A stretch of DNA of 64,000 bases, taken from contig OX365944.1 of the NCBI GenBank assembly GCA_947247005.1, positions 20,559,501 to 20,623,500 on the forward strand, read 5' to 3'. The DNA comes from Spisula solida (Eukaryota; Mollusca; Bivalvia; Venerida; Mactridae). Shown piece by piece: positions 24,501 through 34,241 of the stretch (position 1 is its first letter; each line of letters begins with the position of its first letter). A program made the position numbers and the translations under genes. Below the pieces are notes generated by a model. The model saw only the letters and a program-made list of their open reading frames with translations, did not search any database and was not told the origin of the DNA.

Positions 24501-27500
24501 GGGGGTATACCCCCTCCCGCACCCTCCCCCTTCCGTGCGTAACATGGCTTCTGGTCTGGCTACGCCTCTGTCCTCGAATGTGAATGGGGCTTATTACCAT
24601 TCTAGGTATTCGAGCGACTTTTTACAAAGCTAAAAGAACGTTGGCCAATTTGACTCTCCTTTCCAAACGTGTCTCGAAATTTTATTTCATTTGGGCTGGT
24701 TCTGCCTCATTCACGTTAATCGATGACTGGGGTATTAAAAGTTGAATTGTGACCGGGTACAGTTTAAAAATACCCCCTTTTTATCCCCTCACTGTATTAT
24801 TTTGAATGTTTTAAACTTGTAATGAACTAAACTAATATGTAACCTTATCTAAGAAAAAAACAGCATCCGAATTATGAGGCTGTAAGAGTTTTCGTTTTGC
24901 AAATAAATACCTTTTGTTTTCCCATGATACGTGTATTTTATAAATGACGCGTTTTTGTCTATTCAGACATTTCTTAAATTTTGGAGTTATTAAGTAATAC
25001 GCTTTACTTGATAAATGAGGCAATGCCTGTTGATGTTCGAAGAAGCTGTTCATGTAATTGTAGCCGTTAATTTTTACACAGTCGGTCGTTCTCTTTGCCC
25101 TACTCTCAATTTTCGCTTGACGTTTACACCACGTCACGTTCGTCGAAATCGATACCATATACTTGAACATGCATAATGGTGCTCCAATTATATGAGTACC
25201 AGTCTTTTAGCCATCGATAACTTGAAGCATATTGTTTGTTTAAGAACATGAGTGTCTTAAATACCTAAATCTGATTAGGTTTCATTCAATCTGCAGTTAT
25301 TCCTGTTTGTCAATTCATCTTTAAAAAGACAGTTGACGTAACGTTAAAGCGAGCTTACTACCACGTTCTATAAATCCATGGCAACGGTGCCGATCAGAAC
25401 GGAATCCAAACAAAAATTACCCACAGTTCCTAAATTTAGTACTGTTCCTTCCTTCAAAATTTCATAATAGTTTGCTGGGTAAAAATAAAAAAACACCATA
25501 CTTTCTGACCGGAACTAATTTTCTTTACACCCTTTAGGCCATTTAACCTTTCTTCGGCTTATTAAAATATACTAATGATATATTGCCTGGCTATTAAAAA
25601 CCATGATTTTACATTAATTTAACGTAATATTATATAACAAACGACATAGTGACATAGACTTCGTGGTTCCAAGACTATTATTCTCATGATGTACACGACA
25701 CGAATGTCGGCCTTATTATTTTTACTAGCGCAATATTCCTACATGATATGAACACCTGTTGAAAACGAAACGTTTATATTTATCATAATTATGGTTTCCG
25801 TTCATCTCTAGAATGCTATTAATGAATCCACATTTTTATTCGTATATCAATAATACATTATCTCATAAAGTAATTGTTTCATTATAATGTACACACCGAT
25901 ATCTGGGTTTATGGTGTTCATTTAGCGTGGGCTAAGATTTTAAAGGGACTGTCTCACATAATTAGTATATTGCAAAAATAAAATTGTCAAATATTTGCAT
26001 TATTTTGGTAAAGTTGCCTGTATATCCCATAAACAACCACACAGACATCAAAAATAACTTGAGAAACTTCAGCATTTTGTAGTTATCTAGTTTTTTTACA
26101 TCAAAAATTCTATAGGGTATTAATACCCTATAGAATTAACACTACTATTACTTAAATTGCCTGAAATGTGTTCGCATATGATGAAAACTAATAAAAAACG
26201 AACCTAATACCTCACTGATGTTTACGCTGTAGTTTGTTGATGTTACAGTTAGATCACGAGTGAATTATATAATTCACAAAGCATGTTGAAAGGAAACTTA
26301 GCGCTTTTTTTCAAGAAAATAATACTCATTGGGCGACATTGAGAGTGGATAAAATTGCTTTTTGCACCAAATCTTTCTTAAAGCAACTGTCAATGACTTT
26401 CTATTACATCAATACATGGTTATGTTTGAAAATCATGATATACAACATTTTTAGCCAAATATGTGAGGCAGCACCTTTAACAGTAAGAAATTGGAAACTA
26501 TATCAACAATAAAACCCCGATACAAGCAGTACTACTCTAACCCAATTATTCAATCCGATCTCCGAACAAACAGGCATTGTATTTTAAGTTCTGTACGGAG
26601 AAGCTAGTATATAAACCTGTTTTCAATGATTTTCAATAAATGACCAACATGAGGTGTATAAAATGAAGCCATAGTATTAAACCTAATCACAATAAAAGAT
26701 TGATCATATCATCAAACTCGTATCGTAGTCCAGGTTTAATGCAATGACATCAAAGAAACTTATATTTACGATTGCCTGTGTGTTACCGTTTTGAATTATA
26801 ACAACATCAGGGGCTTAGTGTCGTGTGGCGGCTGTAAAAAGTATCCCGGTACTTCACTTCAGTGTAGTAACCATCCATATTACTTCCCTTAATGGTTGAG
26901 TATGCACGAAATGCACAGTACATGTATGTCATTTATTGCGGGGGGGGGGGGGAGTATACGAACTTGCTTGAATATCCTTTATTGGGACAATTGATGGTTT
27001 GTTCTATGTTTGACTCTTGTGTGGATGGCTAGGCGCTGCCGCCTTTTCTGTGGGGCTCTGGATTGTCTGTGTGCTACAGTATTTATTTCGAGAATCTTAT
27101 TTCTGAACTATATCCAGTTTATTTGCTGACCTGCGCCGAGTCACATTGACATTTAGTCTCGTTTGTATTTTTCTATAACGAACACCTTGACGCCTGAGGT
27201 GCAATAAAAACGAGTACTATATTGGAGGGCCAATATGTGTAAACGCTCGAGGTTTTATCAATACCCTTTCCTATGCAAGTGGATGATGACTGTTGTCCAG
27301 CTGAATATGCATTTATCTCAGACAAAATTGTATTCTCATTTTTAATACAAACATTGATCAATGTAACAAATTTATTTTGACCAATTGATACTATGTATCA
27401 GAATAGTATTACGTCATAATGTTCAGCAATGTCCACAATTGCCTTCTAAACTAGCTACGGATGCTTAATCACTGCCAAAGACTATCTGTAATCGATCATC

Positions 27501-30500
27501 CATTCAAGAAGGTGTCAGATGTCTAACTCACTAAAGATTTGCTGGTAAGAAATATAACATCACTACTCACCCGTCATCAGAGTCTACCTCTGTCGTGGAT
27601 TCGTCACTCGGTGGCGTATTCGTCGGGTTATACCGTGTGTAACTGACCGTTTCAAATCATTATCAGAGATTAGATTATTCTAAGTGTTTCCATATAATGA
27701 AGGCAACATGTCATAGACGTCTACAACAGAATACCCTAGGCTATGCTTTTGCCATTGGTCGTGCTAAAGCACGATCTTATTTGTTATTACAGAATCTGAA
27801 CAAGACGAATGATTAAAACAAACGGAGAAAGCCATTAGAATAGGAGATATCTCATTACGGATACATCCGTCCGAACTGATTGTAATTTATCTCTGGTTGT
27901 GTTTCCTGTGAAATGATTGACATCAATTCGATGATTTCTAGAACTTGTTTATTGACAAAATCTACTCGTACCGTATCTAAAAACATCTCTAGATTGTCCT
28001 GCCATGTGTATGAAGAGACTCAAAGTGACAGAATATTGACTCCATACAAGTACGTCAACCAATGGGGTATCAAGTGACAGACGTTTAGGAATAGCAACAT
28101 ATGTTAAGAAAAGCAATAACTCTGGACGACTATGTCAAGAAGTGTTTCTCTCAATGTTTCTAACAGTACATGTTAAATTACAAGCGCAGATGTTTGAAGG
28201 CCATACTGGTTCAGTATAGGATCGTATCTCACGTTAGTCCGTTTGACCTGTACTTGTAATATGTGTGTTCTTTATTGTGACTTTCTATGGAGTACTGCAC
28301 CCTGTCCGTTTTTCCTTTCTTTTTGTAAAACTTGATAATTATGCATTGAGATGTATCCCTAGCTCACATAGCATTGGGTTTTATCACGTTATTTTGACGT
28401 AATACAAACTCATCAAAAACTAATGTTAGATGTTACAATCGTCATTTGTTTATTATTAATACAAATTGTGTCCTTATCGGCCCAGAACAACTTCATCATG
28501 GGAAAATCAACATAGAGTTTAATAAAGCGAAATAATTCAATTCTTTCATGCTCAAGACTAATTTAGTCTGGTTCACAACCAATTATCTTTTACTGAAAAA
28601 AGAGATAATACACGTGTGGTTGCAACTTTAGGCCCCATCTAAAAGTTCATTTAAATAAAGGAATATAACAACAATTCGAGTGATTCATTGTGGCCAGTTA
28701 ATTATATACTTACTTGAAATATCCTTTACGGATGGTACGTTATGTGTTTGGCTCTTAAATGGGTTGCTAGGCACTGAAGACTGTTCAGTATGGCTTTATA
28801 GTGTGTGTACATTACCTTCTTGAATACTGGGGATCTTCTAATAACCCTACACGGGTTTATATTCCCCCTCAATGACCTCTTAAAATTGTCGCCGGATTCG
28901 TTTGTCAATAAATCGGTGTAATATCGAACCACCGTAACCCCCGCGCAGGTTATTTGTGACAGGAGTGATTTAAATATTTCTACACTTTTGGCAGTAACAA
29001 TTTGCTCACTAAGACAGTTCCAGTCGTTAATTATACGCCGTGAAAAAGAACGTTGACGGATAGGTTCCGCTACTTTTGTTTTTGTCAATGTGTACGTGTG
29101 TTGCCTCAAGTCATGTGGGGTTTACGATACAGTAAAACGTTTCTTATAATCAAAGTCCATTTTGTGATAAATCAGTTTGTACACTAGGATCATACCACCA
29201 TGTCTTCTTGGCTTTTAGTCTTTCAACGTTAGACATTTTACTGATTCCAAGTGTAAGTTCCGTGGCCCGCCTTTGGACATTTTCAATTGGTTGTTTATGG
29301 TTTTTAGTATTGTGTACTCAAGAATCCCACTAATATTGCAATATATAAAAATCGAAATCCCGATAATATGAGAAAGTTCTGACTGATTCAAATGATGGAG
29401 GTCAGTTGATATGATACTAAACAGTAACACACGTAATTACAATATGCATTTAGGGGATACTTTGCATTTATGACACCGTCTCAACAAAAACAAAATAACC
29501 TTCTTAAACAGCTATGTCATATAGTTCTGAAGTTCTGTCTATATTATATAGTACAAACGTATATATATCGTGAACGGATTCATCACTAATAAGTCCAGTT
29601 TCCCTTCCATTGTGGTATCCATTAGTTAGGCAACTGTTGGGTTGTCCTATTTTGACGATAATGGATCGGTTATATTATTCATTATAGAAGAAAGAAAAAA
29701 AGTAATTGTATGGATGAGTTGTCTTTAGACTTTTATCAATACGACCGAGGAACATTAGCCATTTTATTAATTAAAGTAGAAAACAAACAGCAGTCCTGAA
29801 GCAATTTTACAGAAACCTTAGTATTTGACGACATAATCAACTATTTATTCTTTGAAAGGCTTTAGTACCGCCAGAAATATTTCTTTTGAGAAAAAATGTG
29901 ACATTTCCACGAAACGTTTATTTAATTGTCTGTTTAATGACTAGTTACACTAACATAGATTCGGAACTGGTTTTTTCTTCAGGCCAACTTGCCATTATAG
30001 AACAGTTTCTAAATGTAGGTTAATACATTGACAGGTCCAAAAATAAAATATAACAATTTTCATCAGAGATTTTAAAAGAGGCAAGGCCACCACAATACTA
30101 GGAATATCACCACATGCAAGCAATAATACAATTTACTCATAGATATATATAAGAGTAGACAAATGGTATAATATTTGCCGAATTATTTGGCGAAATTTTC
30201 GTACTGAAATGGTATAGTATAAGCTTCACAAATGTATAGCGCGGATATTTTCGCCACTGTATAGTGCGGACAATTTAACATAAACCCTGACATTTTGTTA
30301 GCATAATTCAACAGCTGATACCTTGTCTATATTTCTTAACGTATTTATCCTCCATTATACGTTTTTCATTATGTATAAACATTTCAAAATCTAACCGAGC
30401 AAAACTGTTATAATTTTCTAAAAATATAATCATGAATTCATATGTTCTTCATTATTAATATTACACGTTTGATCAAGGTAGATCAAAGACTTGGAATATT

Positions 30501-32765
30501 GGGGAATATCTTATAAACCTGGATTTTTTATTAAGCTTATTGACGTGTAACGTAATAATGCAATATATATTTTCAGGTGCATTTTAATACAATCATTTAC
30601 GTATTGACGCATTAGCCAATGTGATCACACAATTGGTTTAACTGAAATCAAATTAAAAATGTTCAGATGCGTCTAGTATATCTTTGTGCATTCTGTCACA
30701 TCGAATCGTGATAAGAATCGTCAACAAAAGCCACAAAAATATTTGCCTTGAAAATTGACTGGAACAGTATTAGAGGTTATTACTTGAAGGCGTTGCAGGT
30801 TCGCATAAAAATCAAACTTCTTGTGAAACAATGAATGACAAAAATATTATGTCGTTTTTTTGTCAAATTACAATTTAATCTAATAATGGAGAAATCATAG
30901 GGCTTGGCGTTAGAAATAGAGACTTTTATTATCAATATCTAATAATTGTGTATTTCAGATTGGAGGTATGGGGCATTCCTGTGTAAGGTTTTACCATACA
31001 TGCAAGGTGTATCTGTCTGTGCCTCCGTGAATCTTCTTGCTGCCATTGCTGCGGACAGGTCAGTTTTATATATATCTGGACTAGTATTTACAAATCATCT
31101 TCAGAGAAAACTCGAAGAATGATTCATGTTTTCTTTGTGATTTGCTGTACAAAATGCTTCTAAAGTACAACCCTAAGCTGATAGATTCTACTAAGCCAAT
31201 AACCCCTCTCTCACTGGAAGAAATTAACAAGAGATTAAATCATAGACAAACCCTATGTGGTCACTAGATGTTACCAATACCAACGCAGACACGCGAGTGA
31301 CAACAATAGCACCGTAGATTCTTCGAAATGTGTAGCTAACAAAAATATCCGCGGTGTATATCCGTATGGCCGTATATGCACGTAAGTTTAAATAAAAGAT
31401 GTAAGTCTGTCTTTATTTTCATGTCAGTTAACCGTTGCGGATTTATTATCGTGCCGTCACCTCTATGACGGTAGACACATACTGTACATAAGTAGGTGAA
31501 GAGATATTTAGTTTGCTTACGCATACGTTGAGAGACAAAACAATAGAGAGGTTGCGAAAGTCAACGTGTAACGTGTACGTGTACGTAAATGCTATATTTT
31601 TTAGTATTTCGTCATCCAGGTATGTGTAGTTTCTACAAGTAGCGGACGTGTGACGAAAATATAATGTGTACTAAGTCACACAGGTATGCGTATGCATGGG
31701 AAACCCAAGAATTTATCGCCGGTAGTCTCAGTGAGTTTATATAAACACTCATTATCGATTCACGAAGAAATCATGTTACAACTGCCATGTGATGTTACAC
31801 GCACACGTTGTGTTTCGCAAGCCAATTTAAATTACAACGCGTACGTATACATGTACGGGTAGCTACGCGTACACGTAGTCGTACACGTTCGAATCGCAAC
31901 CTCTCTAATTACTGTACCATCGTGAACGTTGTTTTTTTTGGAACGAGATTTGATTTATCTCGTCATTTGGTGTATCGTAAACATGGCCCTCTGTTTATAT
32001 TGCAGATATCTGGCGATATGTTTCACATTGGAACACAAGATGACATGGAAGATGGGTAAAATATTGGTGACATTTATATGGCTGCTGTCGTGTTGTATCC
32101 TGTTGCCTTGGTTGATATACTTCAAACAGGAACCGGTGTTTGAAAACAATACCATCCTATATTATGTGTGTATTGAACAGTGGCCGGTACACAATGGTGA
32201 CAAAATCTTCTTATTGGTCATATTCATCGTTTGTTACATTGTTCCACTGCTTCTGATTACAATTTGTTACATTATGATTGCTTTGAGGGTCTCTACAAGA
32301 AATGCACCAGGAATATTCCGTTACAACAATGTCATTGAAAAGTCAAAGGTCAAAGTCATAAAAATGTTGGCTCTGATTGTCTTCATGTTTGGAATATCTT
32401 GGCTGCCTTTGTACACAATATTCATAATATTAGCCTATGGAGATGCGAACAACGCCTGGTTGCGAAACTTTTTAATCAACAATTGCGCGCCAATAGCACA
32501 ATGGCTGGCACACTCAAACAGTGCCATCAATCCGGTCATTTATTGCTTCTTCAGCAAAACAATCAGAAAACGAATTGTCGCTATGTTGGCATGTACAAAG
32601 GCGCCGAACCCAGGGAGAAAGCAGAGCCGGTTTTCCAGTACCAGGCTTATGTCAGTGGATTATTCGAACGGACAAATAATTCTACGGTTAAACAAACGTA
32701 GAGCGGAAACAAACTTGAATCCCAGTAACAACAATATGTTGGTTGAGAACACGTGTTATGATTAA
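6301..32765 (+). CDS. Neuropeptide receptor, rhodopsin-like GPCR (NPFF/SIFamide-receptor type), three exons
   Basis: Joined exons 6301-6595, 30959-31058 and 32006-32765 give 1155 nt, 384 residues plus stop. Both introns are GT-AG and phases match: G|AT makes Asp99, AG|A makes Arg132. The N-terminus carries two N-glycosylation sites (N7, N16). TM1 has G51-N52, TM2 L-A-V-A-D80, then W100, Cys107 for the extracellular disulfide, D131-R132-Y133 after TM3, S-W-L-P in TM6 and N-P-V-I-Y in TM7, followed by a basic tail. The K-V-I-K-M-L...S-W-L-P-L-Y and A-Q-W-L-A-H-S-N-S-A-I-N-P blocks resemble NPFF and SIFamide receptors. The expected role is a plasma-membrane, G-protein-coupled receptor for an amidated peptide. 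The ligand cannot be read from sequence. Length is normal for the family. The 24.4-kb first intron is stuffed with transposons; the second is 947 bp. Confidence 0.9.
6596..8155. other. Intronic stretch, nothing recognised
   Basis: First part of receptor intron 1. Only short AT-rich open frames; no repeat boundary or coding motif found. Confidence 0.45.
8156..8642. mobile_element. MITE with 15-bp perfect terminal inverted repeats
   Basis: Left end CAGGGTACTGTTTTA, right end TAAAACAGTACCCTG. The inside has no transposase. A long stretch of its left half, continuing to about 8375, recurs in inverted orientation at 53117-53353, so this is a dispersed family. The flanking 8 bp do not match, so no target duplication is called. 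Confidence 0.65.
8643..11880. other. Intronic stretch, nothing recognised
   Basis: AT-rich, non-coding in appearance. A short open frame at 11065-11253 is hydrophobic but matches no family and lacks supporting splice sites. Around 10640-10690 there is a fragment of a repeat also seen near 14610-14740 and 18980-19100 (phrase GTGCTGCCTTCC). Confidence 0.45.
11881..12003. repeat. Long near-perfect hairpin (about 52-bp arms)
   Basis: The left arm begins ATGGCTGAGCAGTGCCATTG and the right arm is its reverse complement. The outer 39 bp are perfect; the inner part has one or two mismatches and a one-base shift. The loop is about 18 nt and GC-rich. Probably a foldback element; a transcribed hairpin precursor cannot be excluded. 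Confidence 0.75.
12663..14510 (-). mobile_element. LINE 3' half: end of reverse transcriptase plus 3' UTR
   Basis: The minus-strand frame 14480-13293 (395 codons) starts at the catalytic region of a reverse transcriptase (L-L-Y-D-D-I-V-L-F). It continues through the W-G-L-K-I-N...K-T-K block, the S-Y-C-Y-L-G-I motif and the thumb, and ends with a C-K-L-C...E-Y-H-F-F-M-C-C zinc-knuckle-like C-terminus. These are hallmarks of non-LTR retrotransposon polyproteins. The usual Y-A-D-D reads L-Y-D-D, with the Ala missing, so catalysis would be lost. The 5' part (endonuclease, early RT motifs) is absent. The 3' UTR (13292-12663) includes a tandem repeat and ends in three copies of a 7-mer (TTTACAG on the plus strand), as in CR1/L2-like elements. 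Clade not certain. Confidence 0.85.
12950..13120 (-). repeat. Tandem repeat, about 62-bp unit, in LINE 3' UTR
   Basis: Two full and one partial copy of a unit containing ACAACAAATTTAG and ATTAAAATGGATGGCATGTA, with few differences. It lies inside the LINE 3' untranslated region. Confidence 0.75.
14511..15577. other. Repeat-derived non-coding stretch
   Basis: 14600-14780 carries a dispersed repeat also present, inverted, near 18980-19100. 15068-15180 resembles another dispersed repeat seen at 51185-51300 (phrases TTACCGGTTT and TTGCCA near CCACAATTTT). No gene recognised. Confidence 0.5.
15578..16181. mobile_element. MITE, 604 bp, 27-bp perfect terminal inverted repeats
   Basis: Ends begin GAGCCAGTCTCCAGGAAAAC and continue CTGCTAT on both sides in inverted orientation. 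There is no coding content. It lies just upstream of the hAT element. Confidence 0.75.
16687..16789 (+). pseudogene. hAT transposase, candidate first exon
   Basis: ATG in M-A-S-T-A-Q-N, open for 34 codons up to a G|GTAGAT donor. It sits between the left terminal repeat and the zinc-finger exon. The phase does not join cleanly to an acceptor at 17098, so either the true donor differs or a base has changed. Tentative. Confidence 0.4.
17099..17383 (+). pseudogene. hAT transposase exon with TTF-type zinc finger
   Basis: After acceptor TTTTAG the frame reads W-L-R-Y-S-E-S-K-G-G-V-Y-C-A-P-C-Y-L-F, a TTF-type finger core found in ZMYM1-like and hAT proteins, then C-E-A-A-H-N-F. It ends at K-D-I where another transposon has inserted. 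Removing that insertion and one 3-bp duplicate restores K-D-I-M-C-S-L-S-S-A-Y, the expected family sequence. Confidence 0.8.
17816..18960 (+). repeat. Degenerate tandem array, unit about 165-175 bp
   Basis: Recurring phrases are TTGATACTTTG/GTATACTTGTTCA, CATCATGACACC and GTAGGTAACTCTATC...AGCATTTTGTTGAAA. At least four copies, interrupted by unrelated sequence at about 18083-18545. It is inside Element A. Confidence 0.65.
18449..18560. repeat. Foldback, about 38-bp imperfect arms
   Basis: ATAATAGGTTAGTGCC...AAGTTTATC is mirrored by GATAAACTT...GGCACTAACCTATTAT. It splits the satellite array and is probably a small MITE. Confidence 0.55.
19660..20170. repeat. Degenerate short-motif repeat region (CATCGGGAA-like)
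   Basis: Many copies of ATCGGG/CCCGAT and GAGGCAT motifs on both strands, giving a locally GC-rich block inside Element A. The open frames in it are composition artefacts. Confidence 0.45.
21730..22103 (+). pseudogene. hAT transposase exon (continuation after nested insertion)
   Basis: Continues M-C-S-L-S-S-A-Y-D-R-L, then I-I-I-C-G-K-Q-N-L-A-L-R-G-H and F-I-A-D-E-A-T-D-A-S, both conserved hAT transposase blocks; the Asp in the second is a likely catalytic residue. It ends at donor CTTAG|GTATG, phase 2. Confidence 0.85.
22724..24124 (+). pseudogene. hAT transposase last exon with hATC dimerisation domain, premature stop
   Basis: Acceptor TTTCAG|G completes Arg, then Y-F-D-L-S. It contains G-Q-V-Y-D-G-A-A-N-M-S-G and H-C-K-A-H-S-L-N-L, classic hAT core motifs, then a TAA at 23697-23699. 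The same frame reopens at once and carries the C-terminal dimerisation domain (S-T-A-S-A-E-R-S-F-S-S-M-R-R-L-K), ending T-D-D-D-N at 24124. One nonsense mutation therefore separates catalytic and dimerisation parts. Intron 22104-22723 is in phase with the previous exon. Confidence 0.88.
24571..25943. other. Intronic stretch, nothing recognised
   Basis: A minus-strand open frame at 25170-24832 (112 codons) is basic and matches no family. It lacks splice sites in suitable phase, so it is not called a gene. Confidence 0.45.
25944..26476. mobile_element. TTAA-flanked MITE with central 32-bp palindrome
   Basis: Terminal repeats AGGGACTGTCTCACATA and TATGTGAGGCAGCACCT (imperfect inverted), each bounded by TTAA (25940-25943 and 26477-26480). 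TTAA target use is typical of piggyBac and Kolobok elements; the AGGG start is more Kolobok-like. Non-coding. Confidence 0.65.
26106..26137. repeat. Perfect 32-bp palindrome
   Basis: AATTCTATAGGGTATT followed immediately by its exact reverse complement, with no loop. It lies inside the TTAA-type MITE. Confidence 0.9.
26481..28725. other. Intronic stretch with a G13 run; no confirmed gene
   Basis: Contains 13 consecutive G at 26940-26952 and fragments of dispersed repeats near 26970-27070. A possible minus-strand acidic exon near 27559-27640 is discussed as a finding but not called as a gene. Confidence 0.4.
28726..29290 (-). mobile_element. Decayed LINE reverse-transcriptase C-terminal tail
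   Basis: On the minus strand, from about 29290: I-E-N-V-Q-R-R-A-T-E-L-T, then after a frameshift M-I-L-V-Y-K-L-I, then in another frame R-Q-H-T-Y-T-L and F-S-R-R-I-I-N-D-W-N-C-L-S-E-Q-I-V. This order (QRRAT, VYK, FS.R..N.WN.LP) is the usual C-terminal signature of Jockey/CR1-like polyproteins. Frame changes and a stop show it is dead. Confidence 0.75.
29291..30958. other. Intronic stretch, nothing recognised
   Basis: AT-rich sequence leading to receptor exon 2. No repeat ends or coding motifs recognised. Confidence 0.45.
30959..31058 (+). CDS. Receptor 1, coding exon 2 (TM3)
   Basis: 100 nt, phase 1 to phase 2. It encodes W-R-Y-G-A-F-L-C-K followed by all of TM3 (P-Y-M-Q-G-V-S-V) and ends A-A-D plus two bases of the Arg codon. 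Acceptor TTTCAG and donor AG|GTCAG. It is too short for an ORF listing but unmistakable by family motif and frame agreement. Confidence 0.9.
31545..31906. mobile_element. MITE copy 1 (AGAGAGGTTGCG family), 362 bp
   Basis: Terminal inverted repeats AGAGAGGTTGCG and CGCAACCTCTCT, flanked by AAT on both sides (31542-31544, 31907-31909). It is rich in GTACACGT-like motifs. It lies in receptor intron 2, its right end 99 bp before exon 3. Confidence 0.75.
32006..32765 (+). CDS. Receptor 1, coding exon 3 (DRY motif to C-terminus)
   Basis: Acceptor TATTGCAG|A. It begins with the last base of the Arg codon, then Y-L-A-I-C. It encodes TM4-TM7, the second extracellular loop Cys (Y-V-C-I-E-Q-W), an intracellular loop 3 rich in Lys, and a tail with a likely palmitoylated Cys after helix 8 (M-L-A-C). 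Stop TAA at 32763-32765. Confidence 0.92.
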
Positions 32766-33512
32766 TGTTTATAGTGTGTTGTGTTGAATCAGCATGCGTA
32801 TTCTGTGATAATAATACAATGTTTGCCAGCACTGCAAATGAATTAATGGAACTAAGTTAAGGTGGTCGTATCTTAACTAAGTGTAAGTAATAAGTATTTA
32901 TTTACAGGAAATTAGATTTACAAATAAAATCGATACGACAACCTGTGATGACAAAACATGACATTTGTATAACATAAGTAACAAGTACACACAACACAAT
33001 GTAATGTGACAGCCCTAACATGGAGAACAGATATTTCCGCTTCCTTCAACGACTTATGCCACATGCAATAAGACCAGTTTTAACCATGTCAAGAGTCGTA
33101 TAATTATCGTGGTTGTTTCTTACAAGCCAAATGTTATTTTCGGGCGATGCTTATTGGAGATCAAATTGAACTAGCATTCAAAACAGTCTAGCATTTCGTG
33201 ACGATACCTCTTAAAAGTCAAGCACAAAACATAGGCAATCGCACCAAAAAACGATAGGGAAAACCAAATGAATGAACTTTTTATGACAATTGTTCACGAC
33301 CGGCATGTCAATCAAACACTCGTTTTTGTGGCTTACACTGAATCAACTTAACAACTGAACTCAAAAAACAAACCAGTATAAATCCCAGTTGTACATACAA
33401 ATGTACGTGTTTTGTTATAAAACATACTGTAATCATGACACAGTTTTGTAATCCTTGCTGAAAAGGCTGTTGATCTGAGCTGGTGGTTTCCGTTTATGCA
33501 ATTTTTAACAAT
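32766..33512. other. 3' flank of receptor 1
   Basis: Includes the probable 3' UTR. No further gene recognised before the second MITE copy. Confidence 0.45.
32923..32928 (+). promoter_or_regulatory. Candidate polyadenylation signal for receptor 1
   Basis: AATAAA lies about 160 bp after the stop codon. Position is plausible; cleavage site not determined. Confidence 0.35.
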
Positions 33513-33813
33513 AGAGAGGTTGCGATGCGAACGGGTACGACTCCGTGTAGCTACCCGTACACGTCGCAATTAAATTGGCTTTCGTGTAACATCACATGAC
33601 AGGTGCAACACGATTTCTTCGTGAATTGATAATACGTGTTTATATAAACTCAATGAAACCACGGGCGCTGGCTTTCCCAATCAAACACATAACTGTATGA
33701 CATAATACACACATTTCCGTCTGTGACACGTAGAAACTACACATACCTGGATGACGAAATACTCAAAAGTAGTATTCACGTACACGTTACACATTGACTA
33801 TCGCAACCTCTTT
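33513..33813. mobile_element. MITE copy 2 (AGAGAGGTTGCG family), inverted relative to copy 1
   Basis: Left end AGAGAGGTTGCG preceded by AAT, right end CGCAACCTCT followed by TTG, so the right target copy is damaged. The inside is the reverse complement of copy 1 at reduced similarity. Confidence 0.7.
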
Positions 33814-33959
33814 GTTTCAATTGTTTACGGCGGCTGCCCCACCAAACCAGTTTACCTTGACCGTATTCTAACCAGTACTAACTTACATTCTACAATGAAC
33901 CAGCTGCTTCTCCGCATGTATTGGGGAATGGACATTGTTGACCTTGAAGTGTATGGCCT

Positions 33960-34029
33960 GCCGCAACGGGGAATCGAACCTGGACGCCGGATTACAAATA
34001 TAGCGCGCTAACCACTAGACCAAACCGGT
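33960..34029 (-). repeat. tRNA-like sequence (SINE head or tRNA pseudogene)
   Basis: On the minus strand it has an A-box-like TGGTCTAGTGGTTAGC and a B-box GGTTCGATTCC at tRNA spacing. The acceptor and T stems contain mismatches, so a working tRNA is doubtful. A tRNA-derived SINE head is more likely. Confidence 0.55.
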
Positions 34030-34241
34030 GATTCACGACTTTGTTCCGTAGGCAATTGGTATCAAAAAATTAAAGGTTGAATTAAGTATCGTTTAAGACC
34101 AGTAAAAACAAAGACAATAACACGGCAATTGCAGACAACAGATAAGTCAATAATAATGCCAAAATTACGTTTGTTTTTTGTATCATGACAGTGGAAACTC
34201 CAACATAGCGTGATGTCATTTTATACGCAAGAATTGGCCTG

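Larger units (their letters stand above)
16309..24570 (+). mobile_element. hAT DNA transposon (ZMYM1/TTF-zinc-finger class), split by a nested element
   Basis: Terminal inverted repeats: CAGGGGCGTAGCCAG at 16309 and CTGGCTACGCCTCTG ending 24570 (one mismatch when reversed). Inside, plus-strand exons encode a hAT transposase: a TTF-type zinc finger, the central domain, and a C-terminal dimerisation domain. The transposase is broken by a 4343-bp insertion (17384-21726) and an in-frame stop at 23697. The 8-bp flanks (16301-16308 and 24571-24578) do not match, so either the target duplication has decayed or one boundary is wrong. Without the insertion the element would be about 3.9 kb. Confidence 0.8.
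6596..30958 (+). other. Intron 1 of receptor 1 (24.4 kb, transposon-rich)
   Basis: Donor GTAAG at 6596 and acceptor TATTTCAG ending at 30958. It contains a MITE (8156-8642), a hairpin (11881-12003), a LINE 3' half (12663-14500), a 604-bp MITE (15578-16181), an 8.3-kb hAT element with a nested element (16309-24570), a TTAA-type MITE (25944-26476) and a LINE tail (28726-29290). No host gene inside the intron is confirmed. Confidence 0.8.

Noticed and set aside
24832..25170. 112-codon minus-strand open frame
   Set aside because: No recognisable domain, no splice sites in phase, and composition is not distinguishable from background.
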